Source: Pedobacter duraquae
Lineage (GTDB): Bacteria; Bacteroidota; Bacteroidia; Sphingobacteriales; Sphingobacteriaceae
Assembly: GCF_004362245.1 (NCBI RefSeq)
Contig: NZ_SNWM01000002.1
Location: forward strand, 1,178,001 to 1,242,000
DNA: 64,000 nucleotides
Direction of reading: 5' to 3'
Positions within the stretch are counted from its first letter, which is position 1; each line of letters opens with the position of its first letter. Under the pieces are notes generated by a model. It did no database searches, had not been told where the DNA came from, and was given only the letters and a program-made list of their open reading frames with translations. Made by a program: the position numbers and the translations under genes. This document shows positions 37,601 to 45,668 of the stretch, one piece after another.

Positions 37601-39029
37601 AGATGTTGACGGCAACATAGCTACAGCAAATGGCACAGTTAACTTAAACGATCTTAACAACCCTAATCTTGACATAGATATATCTGCACGTAATTTTATG
37701 GCGCTAAATACTACTGCAAAAGATAACCCGCTTTACTTCGGATTAGCTTACGCTACCGGAACCTTTAAATTTAAAGGCCCAACAAATAAAATGTTCATTG
37801 GGATCGATGCTAAAACTGAAAAAGGGACAGTATTTAATCTGCCGTTAAACAGTTCTGAAACCGTGAGTAGCAAAGACTTTATCACCTTTGTGAGCAAAGA
37901 CACGGCTAATGCTGTCAAACCGTCCTCTAGTTTCGACGGACTAACCATGAGCTTTAAGCTTTCTGTAGATCCAAATACCACCTGTAACCTGTTTACAAAC
38001 CTTGGTAACCTAAGTGGGAAAGGTAATGCAGAGCTTAGTCTGGAGATCAATAGTTTTGGCGACTTTGAGATGTCTGGCGACTATATCATCGAATCAGGTA
38101 GTTTCGACTTTACAGCACAAGAGGTCATCAATAAAAAATTCACCATCAGGCAAGGTGGATCTATCCGCTGGACCGGTAACCCGCTAAATGCACAGATCCA
38201 GCTTAAGGCAGTTTATTCGCTGCGCGCGAGCCTTGCAGATCTATATACCGCAGCCAACAGGGATCAGAGTAGTTCTGCAAACGACAGGGTACTTACTGAG
38301 GTAGAAATGGGTTTATCAGGCCTGTTATTGAAACCAGACATTAAACTGGATATTTTCTTCCCTTCCAATCCTGGTATTAAAGAAGAATTTCAGGCGTACT
38401 TTAATGACTCAAACAACCTTGATATTCAGGCTTTCAGTTTAATTATACGCAGAAGTTTTGCTCCCGGAACAGGTAAAGACTTCGGTCAGCAGATCACTTC
38501 TGGTGTAACGAGTACAGCCACAGAATTGCTCTTTAATCAATTCAACAATGTGCTGTCTAGTCTCAATCTTGATTTCGTGGATATCAACGTGCGGTCATTC
38601 AGCGAGGCTAATGCATCCTTCAAATTCTTTAACGACAGGATCGTACTCAATGCGGGTATTGTAGACAGAAGAAGCAACAACGACCTTTCATTAATTGGCT
38701 TTTCCAAAAATAACGTAGGTGGAGAAGTAGAGATCCTCGCACTGATTAAAAGAGACGGATCGCTTGTAGGTAAACTGGCTAATAAGCCACCTACACAGCA
38801 AAGTGTCTTTATCAACTCAGGAATCAATCAAAACACAAATGTAACCTCACTCGGGCTTATTTACACCCAACAGTTCGATACCTTCAGGGAATTCCTGCAA
38901 AAGGTTACCGGGCAATACAAAAGGAATCAGAAAAAGAAAGCAGAAGAACAGGCACAAAAAGAAAAACAGCTCCTGAATAAAGAAGCTGTTTTAGAAAATG
39001 AAAAAAACCAGAAGATTAAAAAGAATTAA
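34608..39029 (+). CDS. TamB-like translocation and assembly module protein (DUF490)
   Basis: At least 1473 residues; a giant AsmA/TamB-type protein with one N-terminal membrane anchor, a long beta-strand-rich periplasmic body, and a C-terminal DUF490 block (about 1050-1420, with [20 protein letters not shown] and [12 protein letters not shown]). Such proteins bridge inner and outer membrane and help outer-membrane protein assembly or lipid transfer. The only usual start codon is TTG at 34608, in mid-membrane-helix; in-frame codons upstream (from about 34563) encode KKLLKILLWFIASI, which would complete the anchor. The stop overlaps that of ribBA by 4 bp. The C-terminus is lysine/glutamate-rich. 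Confidence 0.92.
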   Translation: MLLIAVLIFSLQFKPVQTYVAKKAAAYLSKELHTTISLSGIYLKPFKSVVIEDLMVLDLQHDTLLNTPRFLIDLNLLSIKQRIVDVNTVQINDGRFFLKSYANGDTNLDFIINYFDSGTTTPVKKKKPYNITFDRIILNNIDFRYKNLKYKDTIKGVNFDDAHLTQFNGIFENLNTKDHLLQANIKNLNFKEKSGFQLKNLTAYTTIDTNAIELKNLLLVTNQSRLKDYFRMKFNSFKDFNSYITKVRMKANFKDSHLSSHDIAYFAPEMENMKLDIDVDGEITGLVNDLKAKKLLVKAGKATYIKGDFILKGLPNLNDTYMDLKIAMAGTNRKDLDDILSSTTGKKVKLIPPIIEKFGNINFNGSFTGFQNDFIAYGEFKTKIGRIVSDVNMKIDKKGVPSYSGKVQAYDFNIGNLLDEQSLGKVSATVSVQGVGTEIRTLKEKIDGKVDYIDFNDYRYRNALIKGTFDKRLFDGSLKVNDKNIQLVFDGSVNLNPKLPVFNFQASIKNAKLKALKLFKDSLKVDAEFKTNFSGDNLNNIQGDLRIERIRLDNVKGIYNIDSVYLKAQGLGADRALTINSDVFDASIKGQYDLNTIPSYYKALAKTYIPSLKTDVRNYNDQIFQFNLQIKRFAPVAQLIAPGLEIDEQALLIGNFDSRNNIATLNGFVKKLKYNGITANNIIIDENTTTKQLQAIITSDRVDINDSLYIKNVNISNILRNDSLALNVKLSNADDANQLDLNGLVEFASDTTARVSILPSTLKINSEDWKIQEKVRISFIDGKTEISNFDLSNGTQLLTIDGKVSNDPADAVIIGFKNFNLKTFNPFTRGYGVKLGGNLNGGTSIYGVLKSPRVSDNITIDSLTFNDSYIGSLVDTSSFNQVKDQVNIYTRILTDDKETFKIDGGLDLKEKQIDLTVKMNDSKLAVLEPFVKDLVSNLRGNISSDITVKGPLSKPEINGDVSFDEGQLTVNYLKTAYTISQKVRVENSVVQIEDLKLKDVDGNIATANGTVNLNDLNNPNLDIDISARNFMALNTTAKDNPLYFGLAYATGTFKFKGPTNKMFIGIDAKTEKGTVFNLPLNSSETVSSKDFITFVSKDTANAVKPSSSFDGLTMSFKLSVDPNTTCNLFTNLGNLSGKGNAELSLEINSFGDFEMSGDYIIESGSFDFTAQEVINKKFTIRQGGSIRWTGNPLNAQIQLKAVYSLRASLADLYTAANRDQSSSANDRVLTEVEMGLSGLLLKPDIKLDIFFPSNPGIKEEFQAYFNDSNNLDIQAFSLIIRRSFAPGTGKDFGQQITSGVTSTATELLFNQFNNVLSSLNLDFVDINVRSFSEANASFKFFNDRIVLNAGIVDRRSNNDLSLIGFSKNNVGGEVEILALIKRDGSLVGKLANKPPTQQSVFINSGINQNTNVTSLGLIYTQQFDTFREFLQKVTGQYKRNQKKKAEEQAQKEKQLLNKEAVLENEKNQKIKKN

Positions 39030-40237
39030 CCTTTCATAATCTGGTGGCCCATTTTATCTCTTTTAGTACGCAAATAAGTCTCGTTATGCACATTACTTTC
39101 TATTTCGATAGGAATGTTTTCAACCACTTCCAAACCGTAGCCAATAAGTCCGGCACGCTTTGTAGGATTGTTAGACATTAAACGCATTTTAGTTACGCCC
39201 TGTGCCCTGATAATTTGAGCACCTACGCCATAATCACGCTCATCCCCTTTAAAACCTAATTTAATATTTGCCTCTACAGTATCAAAACCTGCATCCTGTA
39301 AGTTATAAGATCTTAACTTATTAACCAGTCCGATACCACGACCTTCCTGGTTCATATACACTACGAGTCCTTTACCCTCTTTTTCAATCATTTTTAAAGC
39401 CTCATGCAACTGCGGACCACAATCGCATCGGCAGGAACCGAATATATCCCCTGTAACGCAAGAACTATGTACACGAACCATCACAGGCTCGTCTGCAGTC
39501 CAGGTTCCTTTACTGATTGCTAAATGGGTAGCATTGTTATCCACCTGTGTATAGGCAGTCATTTTAAAATCGCCCCATTCTGTAGGCAGGTTGATCGTAA
39601 CTTCGGGAACCACTAAACTTTCCTGCGCGAGTCTATATGCAATAAGGTCTTTAATAGAAATAATTTTAAGCTTATGTTGCTCAGCAATTTTGATCAGATC
39701 AGGTAAGCGCGCCATTTCGCCATCATCTTTCATGATCTCTACCAAAACTCCGGCTGGCTCCATTCCAGCAAGCCTAGCCAGATCAACTGTTGCCTCAGTG
39801 TGACCGGAGCGTCTGATAACCCCGCCGTCTTTAGCACGTAGCGGAAAAATATGTCCTGGTCTGCCTAATTCTGATGGATCAGTGTTTGGGTTTATGAGTG
39901 CTTGAATCGTTTTAGAACGGTCTGACGCAGAGATACCAGTCGTACAACCGTGTCCGATAAGGTCTACTGAGACTGTAAAATTAGTCTCGTACGCAGCGGT
40001 GTTTTTACCAACCATCAGTTCCAGGTTGAGCTCGTCACAACGCTGTTCAGTCAGTGCTGCGCAAATCAGTCCGCGGCCATAAGTAGCCATAAAATTAATA
40101 ACCTCTGGAGTAGCATTGGCGGCCGCTGTGAGGAAGTCACCTTCATTTTCCCTGTCCTCATCGTCAACAACGATCACAACTTTACCAGCTTTTATATCCT
40201 CAATAGCATCTGCTATTGTATTTAATTGAATATCCAT
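39026..40237 (-). CDS. ribBA: Bifunctional 3,4-dihydroxy-2-butanone 4-phosphate synthase / GTP cyclohydrolase II
   Basis: About 403 residues; catalyses the two entry reactions of riboflavin synthesis. The N-terminal RibB domain has [17 protein letters not shown] and [15 protein letters not shown]. The C-terminal RibA domain has the zinc-binding [15 protein letters not shown] (C-x10-C-x-C) and [15 protein letters not shown]. An earlier ATG at 40255 (MAKYYI) is possible; [18 protein letters not shown] at 40237 is the usual N-terminus. The short upstream region holds no FMN riboswitch that I can see; only a 6-bp hairpin (CGCCTG/CAGGCG, about 40260-40277). Confidence 0.95.
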   Translation of the reverse strand: MDIQLNTIADAIEDIKAGKVVIVVDDEDRENEGDFLTAAANATPEVINFMATYGRGLICAALTEQRCDELNLELMVGKNTAAYETNFTVSVDLIGHGCTTGISASDRSKTIQALINPNTDPSELGRPGHIFPLRAKDGGVIRRSGHTEATVDLARLAGMEPAGVLVEIMKDDGEMARLPDLIKIAEQHKLKIISIKDLIAYRLAQESLVVPEVTINLPTEWGDFKMTAYTQVDNNATHLAISKGTWTADEPVMVRVHSSCVTGDIFGSCRCDCGPQLHEALKMIEKEGKGLVVYMNQEGRGIGLVNKLRSYNLQDAGFDTVEANIKLGFKGDERDYGVGAQIIRAQGVTKMRLMSNNPTKRAGLIGYGLEVVENIPIEIESNVHNETYLRTKRDKMGHQIMKG

Positions 40238-40363
40238 TATATAGTATTTAGCCATATCCCGCCTGCGGTTACAGGCGCAAATACTTGTACAAAGTTACGA
40301 TCTAAATGGCGATTTGTATACTAGAATTATCATGCGTAAGTAATCACTATAGCGAGACCGCAG

Positions 40364-41797
40364 TTACTTAGTCTGACGCTTAAAACGCTTGACAACATTC
40401 TGCATAATACCCTTATAGTAAGACAGATCGAATAACGCAGAGTCAACGGTAGCTTTGTAGGTAAGGAATACCGCCAATGGACTGAGGATGAGAATGGCAA
40501 GCCAGATGCCAAGTACAGGACTTACGTTACCTTGCACAGTTGATTTCTCTGCCACTGTAGAAATGATGTGGTAGATCAAAAAGAAAATGATGGCCATAAC
40601 AACAGGTAGTCCCAGCCCCCCTTTACGGATAATTGCCCCTAATGGCGCTCCAATAAAGAACAGCAGAATACAGGATGCTGCAAGGGTGAACTTTCGCTGA
40701 TATTCAATTCTCACCCTGACAAGATTCTTCACTTTCTCATCGTGATCGGCGATGCGGATAAATACAGATTGTTGTATGGCTGTGGCGATATCCAATGCTG
40801 CCTGCGTCACCAATACACGCTGGTTACCAGGAATCGAATTCAATACAGAGCCCTTAATCACTTTCGCTGGAACTTTTAATTTAGTATAGCCTTTGGTAAA
40901 GTTGTTTTGTTTGAAGTAGCTACCCAAGCTCGTCTTCGCAAATCGATCCACGCTATCGAGATCCCGGTGCAGAGAGTCTGTTTTTTTCTGCAGCCCTTTA
41001 AGATTGAGCATCTTGTCATTTGAGCTAAAGCTATTTTCGTCAGTCTTATTCATCTTAAAACTTGAGAAGTCCAGCTTTTCTTCGGTCTCTTTAAAACGCA
41101 TCCGCGTGAATTCCTGACGCGGACTGGCATAGGAGTTTTTCCCTGGATTTTCCTGGTACCGAACTGCATCCTTCATCTTTAAAACGATAAAATTGCCATC
41201 GGGCGTTTTAGTCATCTCCCCTTCTTTAGCCATGATTACGTTGGCGATATCATTTGACGGGTTACGCTGGTAAATCATCAATCCGGCAAGTCGGCCATCA
41301 TCCCACTTCTTTTCAACACGGATAGAATAACCAGGAACACTATTGTTAAATACCCCTTCCTTGATCAGGAAAGAAAGCTTCTTATTACGGACATCGTAAA
41401 GCAGGGATCCATACTTCAGGTTAGCTTTTGGCAGCATGTATTCTGAAAATAAAAACGAGCCGCCGGCAAGCAGCAAAATCACGACCAGCAATGGCATCAT
41501 TGCCTTCTGTAGCGATACACCTGCAGACTTGATAGCTACGAGTTCATAGTTCTCCCCAAGTGTCCCGAATGTCATGATCGAGGACAATAGAACGGCCAAT
41601 GGCAGCGCCATGGCAACGTTCGAGGCCGATGCATAGAACATCAGCTCCAGGATGGTATACCATTCAAACCCCTTTCCAATCAAATCATCTACATATTTGA
41701 AGAGGAAGAACATAAGCAGAATAAACATTACAATAAAAAATGTAACGATAAACGGCCTTACAAAAGCTTGAATTAAAAGTTTATGAATCTTTTTCAA
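40364..41797 (-). CDS. LptF/LptG-family (YjgP/YjgQ) permease
   Basis: A 477-residue inner-membrane protein with three helices near the N-terminus, a large periplasmic domain (about 120-340, with a coiled-coil-like QKKTDSLHRDLDSV) and three helices at the C-terminus. This is the layout of LptF and LptG, which form the permease of the lipopolysaccharide-extracting LptB2FG ABC transporter. MLPKANLKYGSLLYDVRNKK and FFIGAPLGAIIRKGGLGLP are conserved blocks. Whether it is F or G cannot be told. The gene is 30 bp downstream of a START-like gene. Confidence 0.88.
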   Translation of the reverse strand: MKKIHKLLIQAFVRPFIVTFFIVMFILLMFFLFKYVDDLIGKGFEWYTILELMFYASASNVAMALPLAVLLSSIMTFGTLGENYELVAIKSAGVSLQKAMMPLLVVILLLAGGSFLFSEYMLPKANLKYGSLLYDVRNKKLSFLIKEGVFNNSVPGYSIRVEKKWDDGRLAGLMIYQRNPSNDIANVIMAKEGEMTKTPDGNFIVLKMKDAVRYQENPGKNSYASPRQEFTRMRFKETEEKLDFSSFKMNKTDENSFSSNDKMLNLKGLQKKTDSLHRDLDSVDRFAKTSLGSYFKQNNFTKGYTKLKVPAKVIKGSVLNSIPGNQRVLVTQAALDIATAIQQSVFIRIADHDEKVKNLVRVRIEYQRKFTLAASCILLFFIGAPLGAIIRKGGLGLPVVMAIIFFLIYHIISTVAEKSTVQGNVSPVLGIWLAILILSPLAVFLTYKATVDSALFDLSYYKGIMQNVVKRFKRQTK

Positions 41798-41827
41798 GAT
41801 ACAAAGGTAAACATTGCTTATGAAATG

Positions 41828-42208
41828 TTAAGCACCAATTACGCTGTGGAGATAGGTGATCTGGTTATCCCAGATTTGCGTACGCTCTTTAAGTGTTTCG
41901 TCGGTAGCGAAATCCGTAATCGACAGCGCAACATCATTCGTTAACTCATCCTGCACAATTTCCATTTCGAAATAGCAGTGTGGTTCATCGTCGATCCATT
42001 TAAATTTAACCATCTTATTCTCTTTTATGCTGAGTAATTTGGCCTTTTGTACTTCATCGTCCCATGTGAAAGTGTATACCTGATCACGGAATACTACGTC
42101 ATCAGCAAACCATTGTGATAGTCCGTTTGGTTCACTTATAAAGCTAAACAAAATACGCGGCGAGGATCTCAATTCATATTCCAGGGTAAACTTCTTCTTT
42201 TCTGACAT
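41828..42208 (-). CDS. START-like (SRPBCC) domain protein
   Basis: A 126-residue soluble protein (MSEKKKFTLEYELRSSPRIL...) with the alternating strand pattern of an AHSA1/START-like fold: SEPNGLSQWFADDVVFRD, YTFTWDDEVQKAKLL, FKWIDDEPHCYFEMEI, then a C-terminal helix WDNQITYLHSVIGA. The family binds hydrophobic ligands in a cavity, but the ligand is unknown. It precedes the LptF/G-type permease gene by 30 bp on the same strand and is probably co-transcribed with it. Confidence 0.82.
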   Translation of the reverse strand: MSEKKKFTLEYELRSSPRILFSFISEPNGLSQWFADDVVFRDQVYTFTWDDEVQKAKLLSIKENKMVKFKWIDDEPHCYFEMEIVQDELTNDVALSITDFATDETLKERTQIWDNQITYLHSVIGA

Positions 42209-42279
42209 CGCTGATTCGCTGATTTTGAGTTTATTTGACTAAATTTTTTTATTTATTTCTAAAGAAAAGTAAATTATTC

Positions 42280-42287
42280 TATATTTG
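42280..42287 (+). promoter_or_regulatory. -7 box of the tRNA gene
   Basis: TATATTTG is an exact TAnnTTTG match, 26 bp before the first base of the tRNA, an ordinary spacing for a tRNA promoter. Confidence 0.6.
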
Positions 42288-42313
42288 CAACTCTTTAAAA
42301 AAAGAAGCCCTTC

Positions 42314-42387
42314 GGCGGGGTAGCTCAGATGGTTAGAGCGCAGGATTCATAACCCTGAGGTCGGCAGTTCGATCCTGCTCCCCGCTA
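42314..42387 (+). tRNA. tRNA with CAT anticodon (tRNA-Met or tRNA-Ile2)
   Basis: A complete 74-base cloverleaf: acceptor arm GGCGGGG/CCCCGCT (first pair G-T) with discriminator A, D arm GCTC/GAGC, anticodon arm CAGGA/CCCTG around TTCATAA, T arm GGCAG/CTGCT around TTCGATC. The anticodon CAT is at 42348-42350. The acceptor end is paired, unlike initiator tRNA, so it is elongator tRNA-Met or the lysidine-modified tRNA-Ile2; I favour Met. The CCA end is not encoded. A terminator follows. Confidence 0.93.
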
Positions 42388-42397
42388 CTTGAAAATA

Positions 42398-42433
42398 AAG
42401 CCTTTAGCTACAAACAGCTAGAGGCTTTTTTTA
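42398..42433 (+). terminator. Intrinsic terminator of the tRNA gene
   Basis: Arms AAGCCTTTAGCT and AGCTAGAGGCTT (one T-G pair) around a 6-nt loop, followed by a T-rich tail, starting 11 bp after the tRNA. Confidence 0.85.
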
Positions 42434-42564
42434 TTCCAGCTCTTTTACTCGAGTAATACTCAAGTGAATTCCAATCCTTCCTTAGTAAATAACACCGCGT
42501 TTGAGAAGAAGACAAATTATGCTATATTTGGTTAAAACGCACCAGAATGGAAGTTATATGCTTA

Positions 42565-42840
42565 TTAATTTTCCGTTCTTTTATAAATGGTAATCTCCGG
42601 AATATTAGCGGCAAACTCTTCGAGCTGTTTGACTTCATCAGCATTAAGACCTACTTTTAGACTGACCTTCCCCTGCTGCTATAATTTAACGATACCCAGA
42701 CGTATCCACTGCCATTAACTTTGAATAGACCTATCCTTAGGAAAGAGTTATTACCTTGAAATTTATCCCCGTAATTCAGTGAAATTGATGCGGAGAATAG
42801 CGCCCTTAATCTCCGCACATCATGCGTATAATAATATTGA
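42565..42840 (-). pseudogene. C-terminal remnant of an unrecognised protein gene, frameshifted
   Basis: Read on the minus strand, the region encodes SISLNYGDKFQGNNSF and then RIGLFKVNGSGYVWVSLNYS up to about 42675. After one base of frame change in a run of four C (42670-42674, plus strand) it continues KVSLKVGLNADEVKQLEEFA and ends IPEITIYKRTEN-stop (TAA at 42565-42567). Both halves read like real protein. There is no start codon; a stop lies just upstream of the readable part (near 42855). So it looks like the 3' end of a lost gene. I do not recognise the family. The upstream part overlaps the inverted repeats in front of the Fic gene. Confidence 0.45.
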
Positions 42841-42873
42841 TCATGCGGAGATTATATGTTATATTTACCGCAT
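42788..42873. promoter_or_regulatory. Two tandem inverted repeats in front of the Fic gene (candidate operators)
   Basis: Dyad 1: ATGCGGAGA (42788-42796) and TCTCCGCA (42810-42817). Dyad 2: ATGCGG (42843-42848, continuing AGA) and CCGCAT (42868-42873). The left arms of the two dyads are exactly 55 bp apart. In addition the right arm of dyad 1 pairs with the left arm of dyad 2 (AATCTCCGCA with TGCGGAGATT). Dyad 2 ends 17 bp before the ATG at 42891. The Fic protein ends in a winged-helix-like DNA-binding domain, so autoregulation is a plausible inference. Confidence 0.5.
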
Positions 42874-42890
42874 AACCTGCCGAGAATATC

Positions 42891-43154
42891 ATGTTCATCC
42901 ATCAATACAAAGCTTGGCCAAACTTAACTTGGGAAGAGAAAGCTCTTTCTAAAATGCTTGCAAACGCGCGGCATAAACAGGGTCGTCTATTAGGCAAAAT
43001 GGAGGGTCTTGGTTTTAGTTTAAAAGAAGAAGCGACCTTATATACTTTAACGCAAGATGTTTTGAAGTCGAGCGAGATCGAAGGCGAAATCTTAAATCCA
43101 GACCAGGTACGTTCATCCATTGCAAGGCGCTTAGGAAGGAAGTCGCAGGGCTAG
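42891..43154 (+). CDS. Fic protein N-terminal part (DUF4172) with inhibitory helix
   Basis: An 87-codon frame starting MFIHQYKAWPNLTWEEKALS. It contains KMEGLGFSLKEEATLYTL and then the motif SSEIEG in VLKSSEIEGEIL. This fits the (S/T)xxxE(G/N) inhibitory helix of class II Fic proteins, whose glutamate blocks ATP binding in the active site. The frame ends artificially at TAG 43152-43154, after the frameshift, with a non-native RKSQG tail. Alone it has no catalytic residues. Confidence 0.6.
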   Translation: MFIHQYKAWPNLTWEEKALSKMLANARHKQGRLLGKMEGLGFSLKEEATLYTLTQDVLKSSEIEGEILNPDQVRSSIARRLGRKSQG

Positions 43155-43993
43155 TGCCTTCAGACCAAAATGTCGATGGCGTTGTCGAAATGATGTTGGA
43201 TGCTACTCAACAATATACTATAGCGCTAAATGACGAACGTCTATTTGGGTGGCATGCCTCGCTGTTCCCAACCGGCAGAAGCGGCATGTATAAAATCGTC
43301 TTTGGCGACTGGCGTAATAATAGGAAAGATGACCCTATGCAGGTTGTGTCCGGTGCTATGGGACGTGAACTAGTCCATTATCAGGCACCGGATTCTGAAA
43401 TTCTGAATAATGAGATGGCTCAATTTATAAACTGGTTCAATGCCATAATGGACATTGACCCGGTGTTAAAGGCCGGATTAGCACATTTGTGGTTTGTGAC
43501 GATTCACCCATTTGATGATGGGAATGGCCGTATCGCCAGGGCAATTACAGACATGCAGCTTGCTCGAGCAGATGAAAGTGCCCAACGTTTTTATAGCATG
43601 TCCACTCAAATAAGGCTGGAACGAAACGCCTACTATGAAATGCTGGAGAGAACACAAAAAGGCAGCCTTGATGTAACGGAATGGCTAGAGTGGTTTCTTT
43701 CCTGTTATGACAGAGCTTTGTCAAATACAGATCAAACGCTATCAACGGTAATGCAAAAAGCTAACTTTTGGGAAAGTCCTGCCACTGAAAATATCAATAA
43801 CAGGCAAAAGTTGATGCTTAATAAGCTTTTGGATGGGTTTGATGGAAAACTTAGTTCCTCGAAATGGGCTAAAATAACAAAATGTTCTCAAGACACTGCT
43901 GGGCGCGATATTACAGATTTAATCGAGCGAGGCTTGCTGATAAAAGAAGAGGCTGGGGGTAGAAGCACAAGTTATGTTCTTGTAAAGGGCTAA
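43154..43993 (+). CDS. Fic protein core and C-terminal domain
   Basis: A 279-codon frame opening with GTG at 43154 (MPSDQNVDGVVEMM). The Fic motif HPFDDGNGRIAR is intact (HxFx(D/E)GNGRxxR: catalytic histidine, metal-binding acidic residue and phosphate-binding GNGR). GWHASLFPTGRSGMYKIV is the beta-hairpin flap. The C-terminal 70 residues (KWAKITKCSQDTAGRDITDLIERGLL) look like a winged helix. Fic enzymes attach AMP to target-protein hydroxyls. If translated from GTG, this product would lack the inhibitory helix; whether that happens is unknown. Confidence 0.7.
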   Translation: MPSDQNVDGVVEMMLDATQQYTIALNDERLFGWHASLFPTGRSGMYKIVFGDWRNNRKDDPMQVVSGAMGRELVHYQAPDSEILNNEMAQFINWFNAIMDIDPVLKAGLAHLWFVTIHPFDDGNGRIARAITDMQLARADESAQRFYSMSTQIRLERNAYYEMLERTQKGSLDVTEWLEWFLSCYDRALSNTDQTLSTVMQKANFWESPATENINNRQKLMLNKLLDGFDGKLSSSKWAKITKCSQDTAGRDITDLIERGLLIKEEAGGRSTSYVLVKG

Positions 43994-44030
43994 CTTCATG
44001 ATGACTAATCTGGGTAGATCAAACGTCTTA

Positions 44031-44894
44031 TCATTTTAAATACTCGTTAAGCAATATCGCCGTAGCCTGAGGTGTTTTGTTGCTATCATTTACCGATCCC
44101 ATTTCACCAAAAAATTGGCCATGCACACCAGGTAAAACTATCAGCTTAGACCCCTGTATTAGCCGTGACATGGCAACAGTATGTTCGATCGTTATCACGT
44201 CCTTATCAGCAACCATAAAAAGTGCTGGGACTTTGATATTACCGATAACATCATCACTGATATCTTTAAAATCAATCATGCGCTGTTTGTCTTTGTTAAA
44301 CATGTTTAGCAGACCGGCCGGATTTGGTGTTACATTTAGATAAGCGTCTTTAAGTGGCTGCGGCATACTTTCAAAGGTGGCTGTCTTCATAAAATCGAAA
44401 AAGCCGGGCATAAAGCCATCACGTTTATAAGCACCTGAGATGACCACCATTTTATTGATGAGCTTTGGATGTCTAATAGCTATTTGCAAGGTTGTGGTAC
44501 CACCGTTACTAAATCCTATAATATTAGCCTTAGCTACTTTTAAATAATTGAGCAATGCCGCCACATCATCCGCATCCTGTTCAAACGATTCGGGGGCGTT
44601 ACGGTCGCTGGTTCGGCCATGTGCCTGCAACTCTACCGCTATAATTTGATGATCAGCGGCAAGTAACGGGAGTAAAACGCCGAAAGAGGTTTGTATGGTG
44701 GAGCCGCCACCGTGGATCAGGACTAATGGTATACTGCCCTTGCCATGAATCTCATAATACATAGTAATACCATTAATTGCGGCGGTTCCTGTTATTGTTA
44801 ATATTTTCACTTTATCTTTTGGTTTTTGCGCGAAGGCCTGCCCCATGATTAATAACATGAGAAACGCAGGCAATATGCGGAGGTTGAAGGTCAT
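44031..44894 (-). CDS. Alpha/beta hydrolase, exported
   Basis: About 287 residues from the ATG at 44894 (a GTG at 44900 is less likely). MTFNLRILPAFLMLLIMGQAFAQ is a signal peptide. The hydrolase fold shows the oxyanion-region LIHGGGSTIQTSFG, nucleophile serine in GFSNGGTTTLQ, a late aspartate in MVADKDVITIEH and histidine in PGVHGQFFGE. The substrate is unknown; esterase or peptidase-like activity is possible. It is divergent from a Crp-type regulator gene, which may control it. Confidence 0.88.
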   Translation of the reverse strand: MTFNLRILPAFLMLLIMGQAFAQKPKDKVKILTITGTAAINGITMYYEIHGKGSIPLVLIHGGGSTIQTSFGVLLPLLAADHQIIAVELQAHGRTSDRNAPESFEQDADDVAALLNYLKVAKANIIGFSNGGTTTLQIAIRHPKLINKMVVISGAYKRDGFMPGFFDFMKTATFESMPQPLKDAYLNVTPNPAGLLNMFNKDKQRMIDFKDISDDVIGNIKVPALFMVADKDVITIEHTVAMSRLIQGSKLIVLPGVHGQFFGEMGSVNDSNKTPQATAILLNEYLK

Positions 44895-44955
44895 TATCAC
44901 TTATAAGTTAGGCATAAGTTCGAATAATAAGCGACAGAAAACAAGTTGAAAGTTT

Positions 44956-44963
44956 TATTTTTG
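44956..44963 (+). promoter_or_regulatory. -7 box of the Crp-type regulator gene
   Basis: TATTTTTG is an exact TAnnTTTG match, 25 bp before the ATG at 44989. It lies in the 94-bp divergent region between the hydrolase and regulator genes. Confidence 0.45.
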
Positions 44964-44988
44964 AAGATTCTCCTCAAGAACTCTAAAC

Positions 44989-45576
44989 ATGCATAATTTT
45001 GAAGCGCTGTTCGATTACGTTCAAAGACTTTCCGGCAAAACGCTTTCGGCGGATGATAAGCATATAATTACCGCACATTTCAAACCTAAAAAAATAAGGA
45101 AGCGACAATACTTTTTACAGGAGGGCGATGTATGTAAATACACTGGATTCATTGTAAAAGGGGCTGCAAAGACATTTACAGTGGATGAAAAAGGACATGA
45201 GCATATATTAAAATTAAGCATTGAAGACTGGTGGTTAGCCGATTTTGAAAGTTTTTACACATTAACACCGAGCCGCTTTAACATAGAAGCACTGGAGGAT
45301 ATGGAAATCCTACAAATAACCCATGCCCTTGTAGAAGAATTTATTAAGCCTATTCCTGCTTTTTCAGCGATGCAGAATGTGCTCAGTCAAAACAACACTA
45401 TTGCTGCCCAAAAAAGAATGCAGTCGTCCATCAGCCAGACTGGCGAAGAACGATTTCAAGAACTCATTAACCATTATCCTCACTTTATACAGCGCTTCCC
45501 GCAAAATTTAATTGCCTCCTACCTGGGCTTAACCCCGGAAACTCTAAGCCGGATCAGGAAAAACTCCTCAAAATAG
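44989..45576 (+). CDS. Crp/Fnr family transcriptional regulator
   Basis: A 195-residue protein with an N-terminal cyclic-nucleotide-binding-like jelly roll (KKIRKRQYFLQEGDVCKYTG; KGAAKTFTVDEKGHEHILKL) and a C-terminal helix-turn-helix (NLIASYLGLTPETLSRIRKN). The canonical cAMP-contact motif is not evident, so the effector is unknown. There is no cysteine cluster for an Fnr-type FeS site. It lies between a divergent exported hydrolase and a downstream SDR oxidoreductase, probable targets. Confidence 0.9.
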   Translation: MHNFEALFDYVQRLSGKTLSADDKHIITAHFKPKKIRKRQYFLQEGDVCKYTGFIVKGAAKTFTVDEKGHEHILKLSIEDWWLADFESFYTLTPSRFNIEALEDMEILQITHALVEEFIKPIPAFSAMQNVLSQNNTIAAQKRMQSSISQTGEERFQELINHYPHFIQRFPQNLIASYLGLTPETLSRIRKNSSK

Positions 45577-45612
45577 ATTGATCTTTGTCAAGCCTATTTC
45601 ATGACTTTTGAT

Positions 45613-45642
45613 AAGATGCAGCTCGCCGCGCTGGTGCATCTT
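45613..45642. promoter_or_regulatory. Inverted repeat between the Crp-type regulator and SDR genes
   Basis: Perfect 8-bp arms AAGATGCA and TGCATCTT with a GC-rich 14-nt centre, 36 bp after the regulator stop and 26 bp before the SDR start. The right arm overlaps a near-match -7 box (CATCTTTG). It could be an operator for the SDR gene or a weak terminator. Confidence 0.4.
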
Positions 45643-45668
45643 TGAACTATTATTAAATACTAAAGATC

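Larger units (their letters stand above)
42891..43993 (+). pseudogene. Frameshifted Fic family AMP-transferase gene (whole span)
   Basis: Two adjoining frames together encode one complete Fic protein of the DUF4172 type: an N-terminal domain (42891 on) and a Fic core plus C-terminal domain (to 43993). At about 43136-43142 the first frame runs into TAG, while the next frame continues VAGLVPSDQNVDGVV. Inserting one G (AGGGAA for AGGAA) joins them as RRLGREVAGLVPSD, as expected for the family. It is either a genuine inactivating or phase-variable frameshift or a base-calling error in a G-rich run. The halves are described below. Confidence 0.75.

Noticed and set aside
40256-40330. Possible FMN riboswitch upstream of ribBA
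   Set aside because: The space is too short and the conserved FMN-aptamer pattern is not seen; only a 6-bp hairpin (CGCCTG/CAGGCG) is present.
42314-42387. tRNA gene as an attachment site for an integrated element next to the Fic locus
   Set aside because: No direct repeat of the tRNA 3' end was seen downstream and no integrase gene is present.
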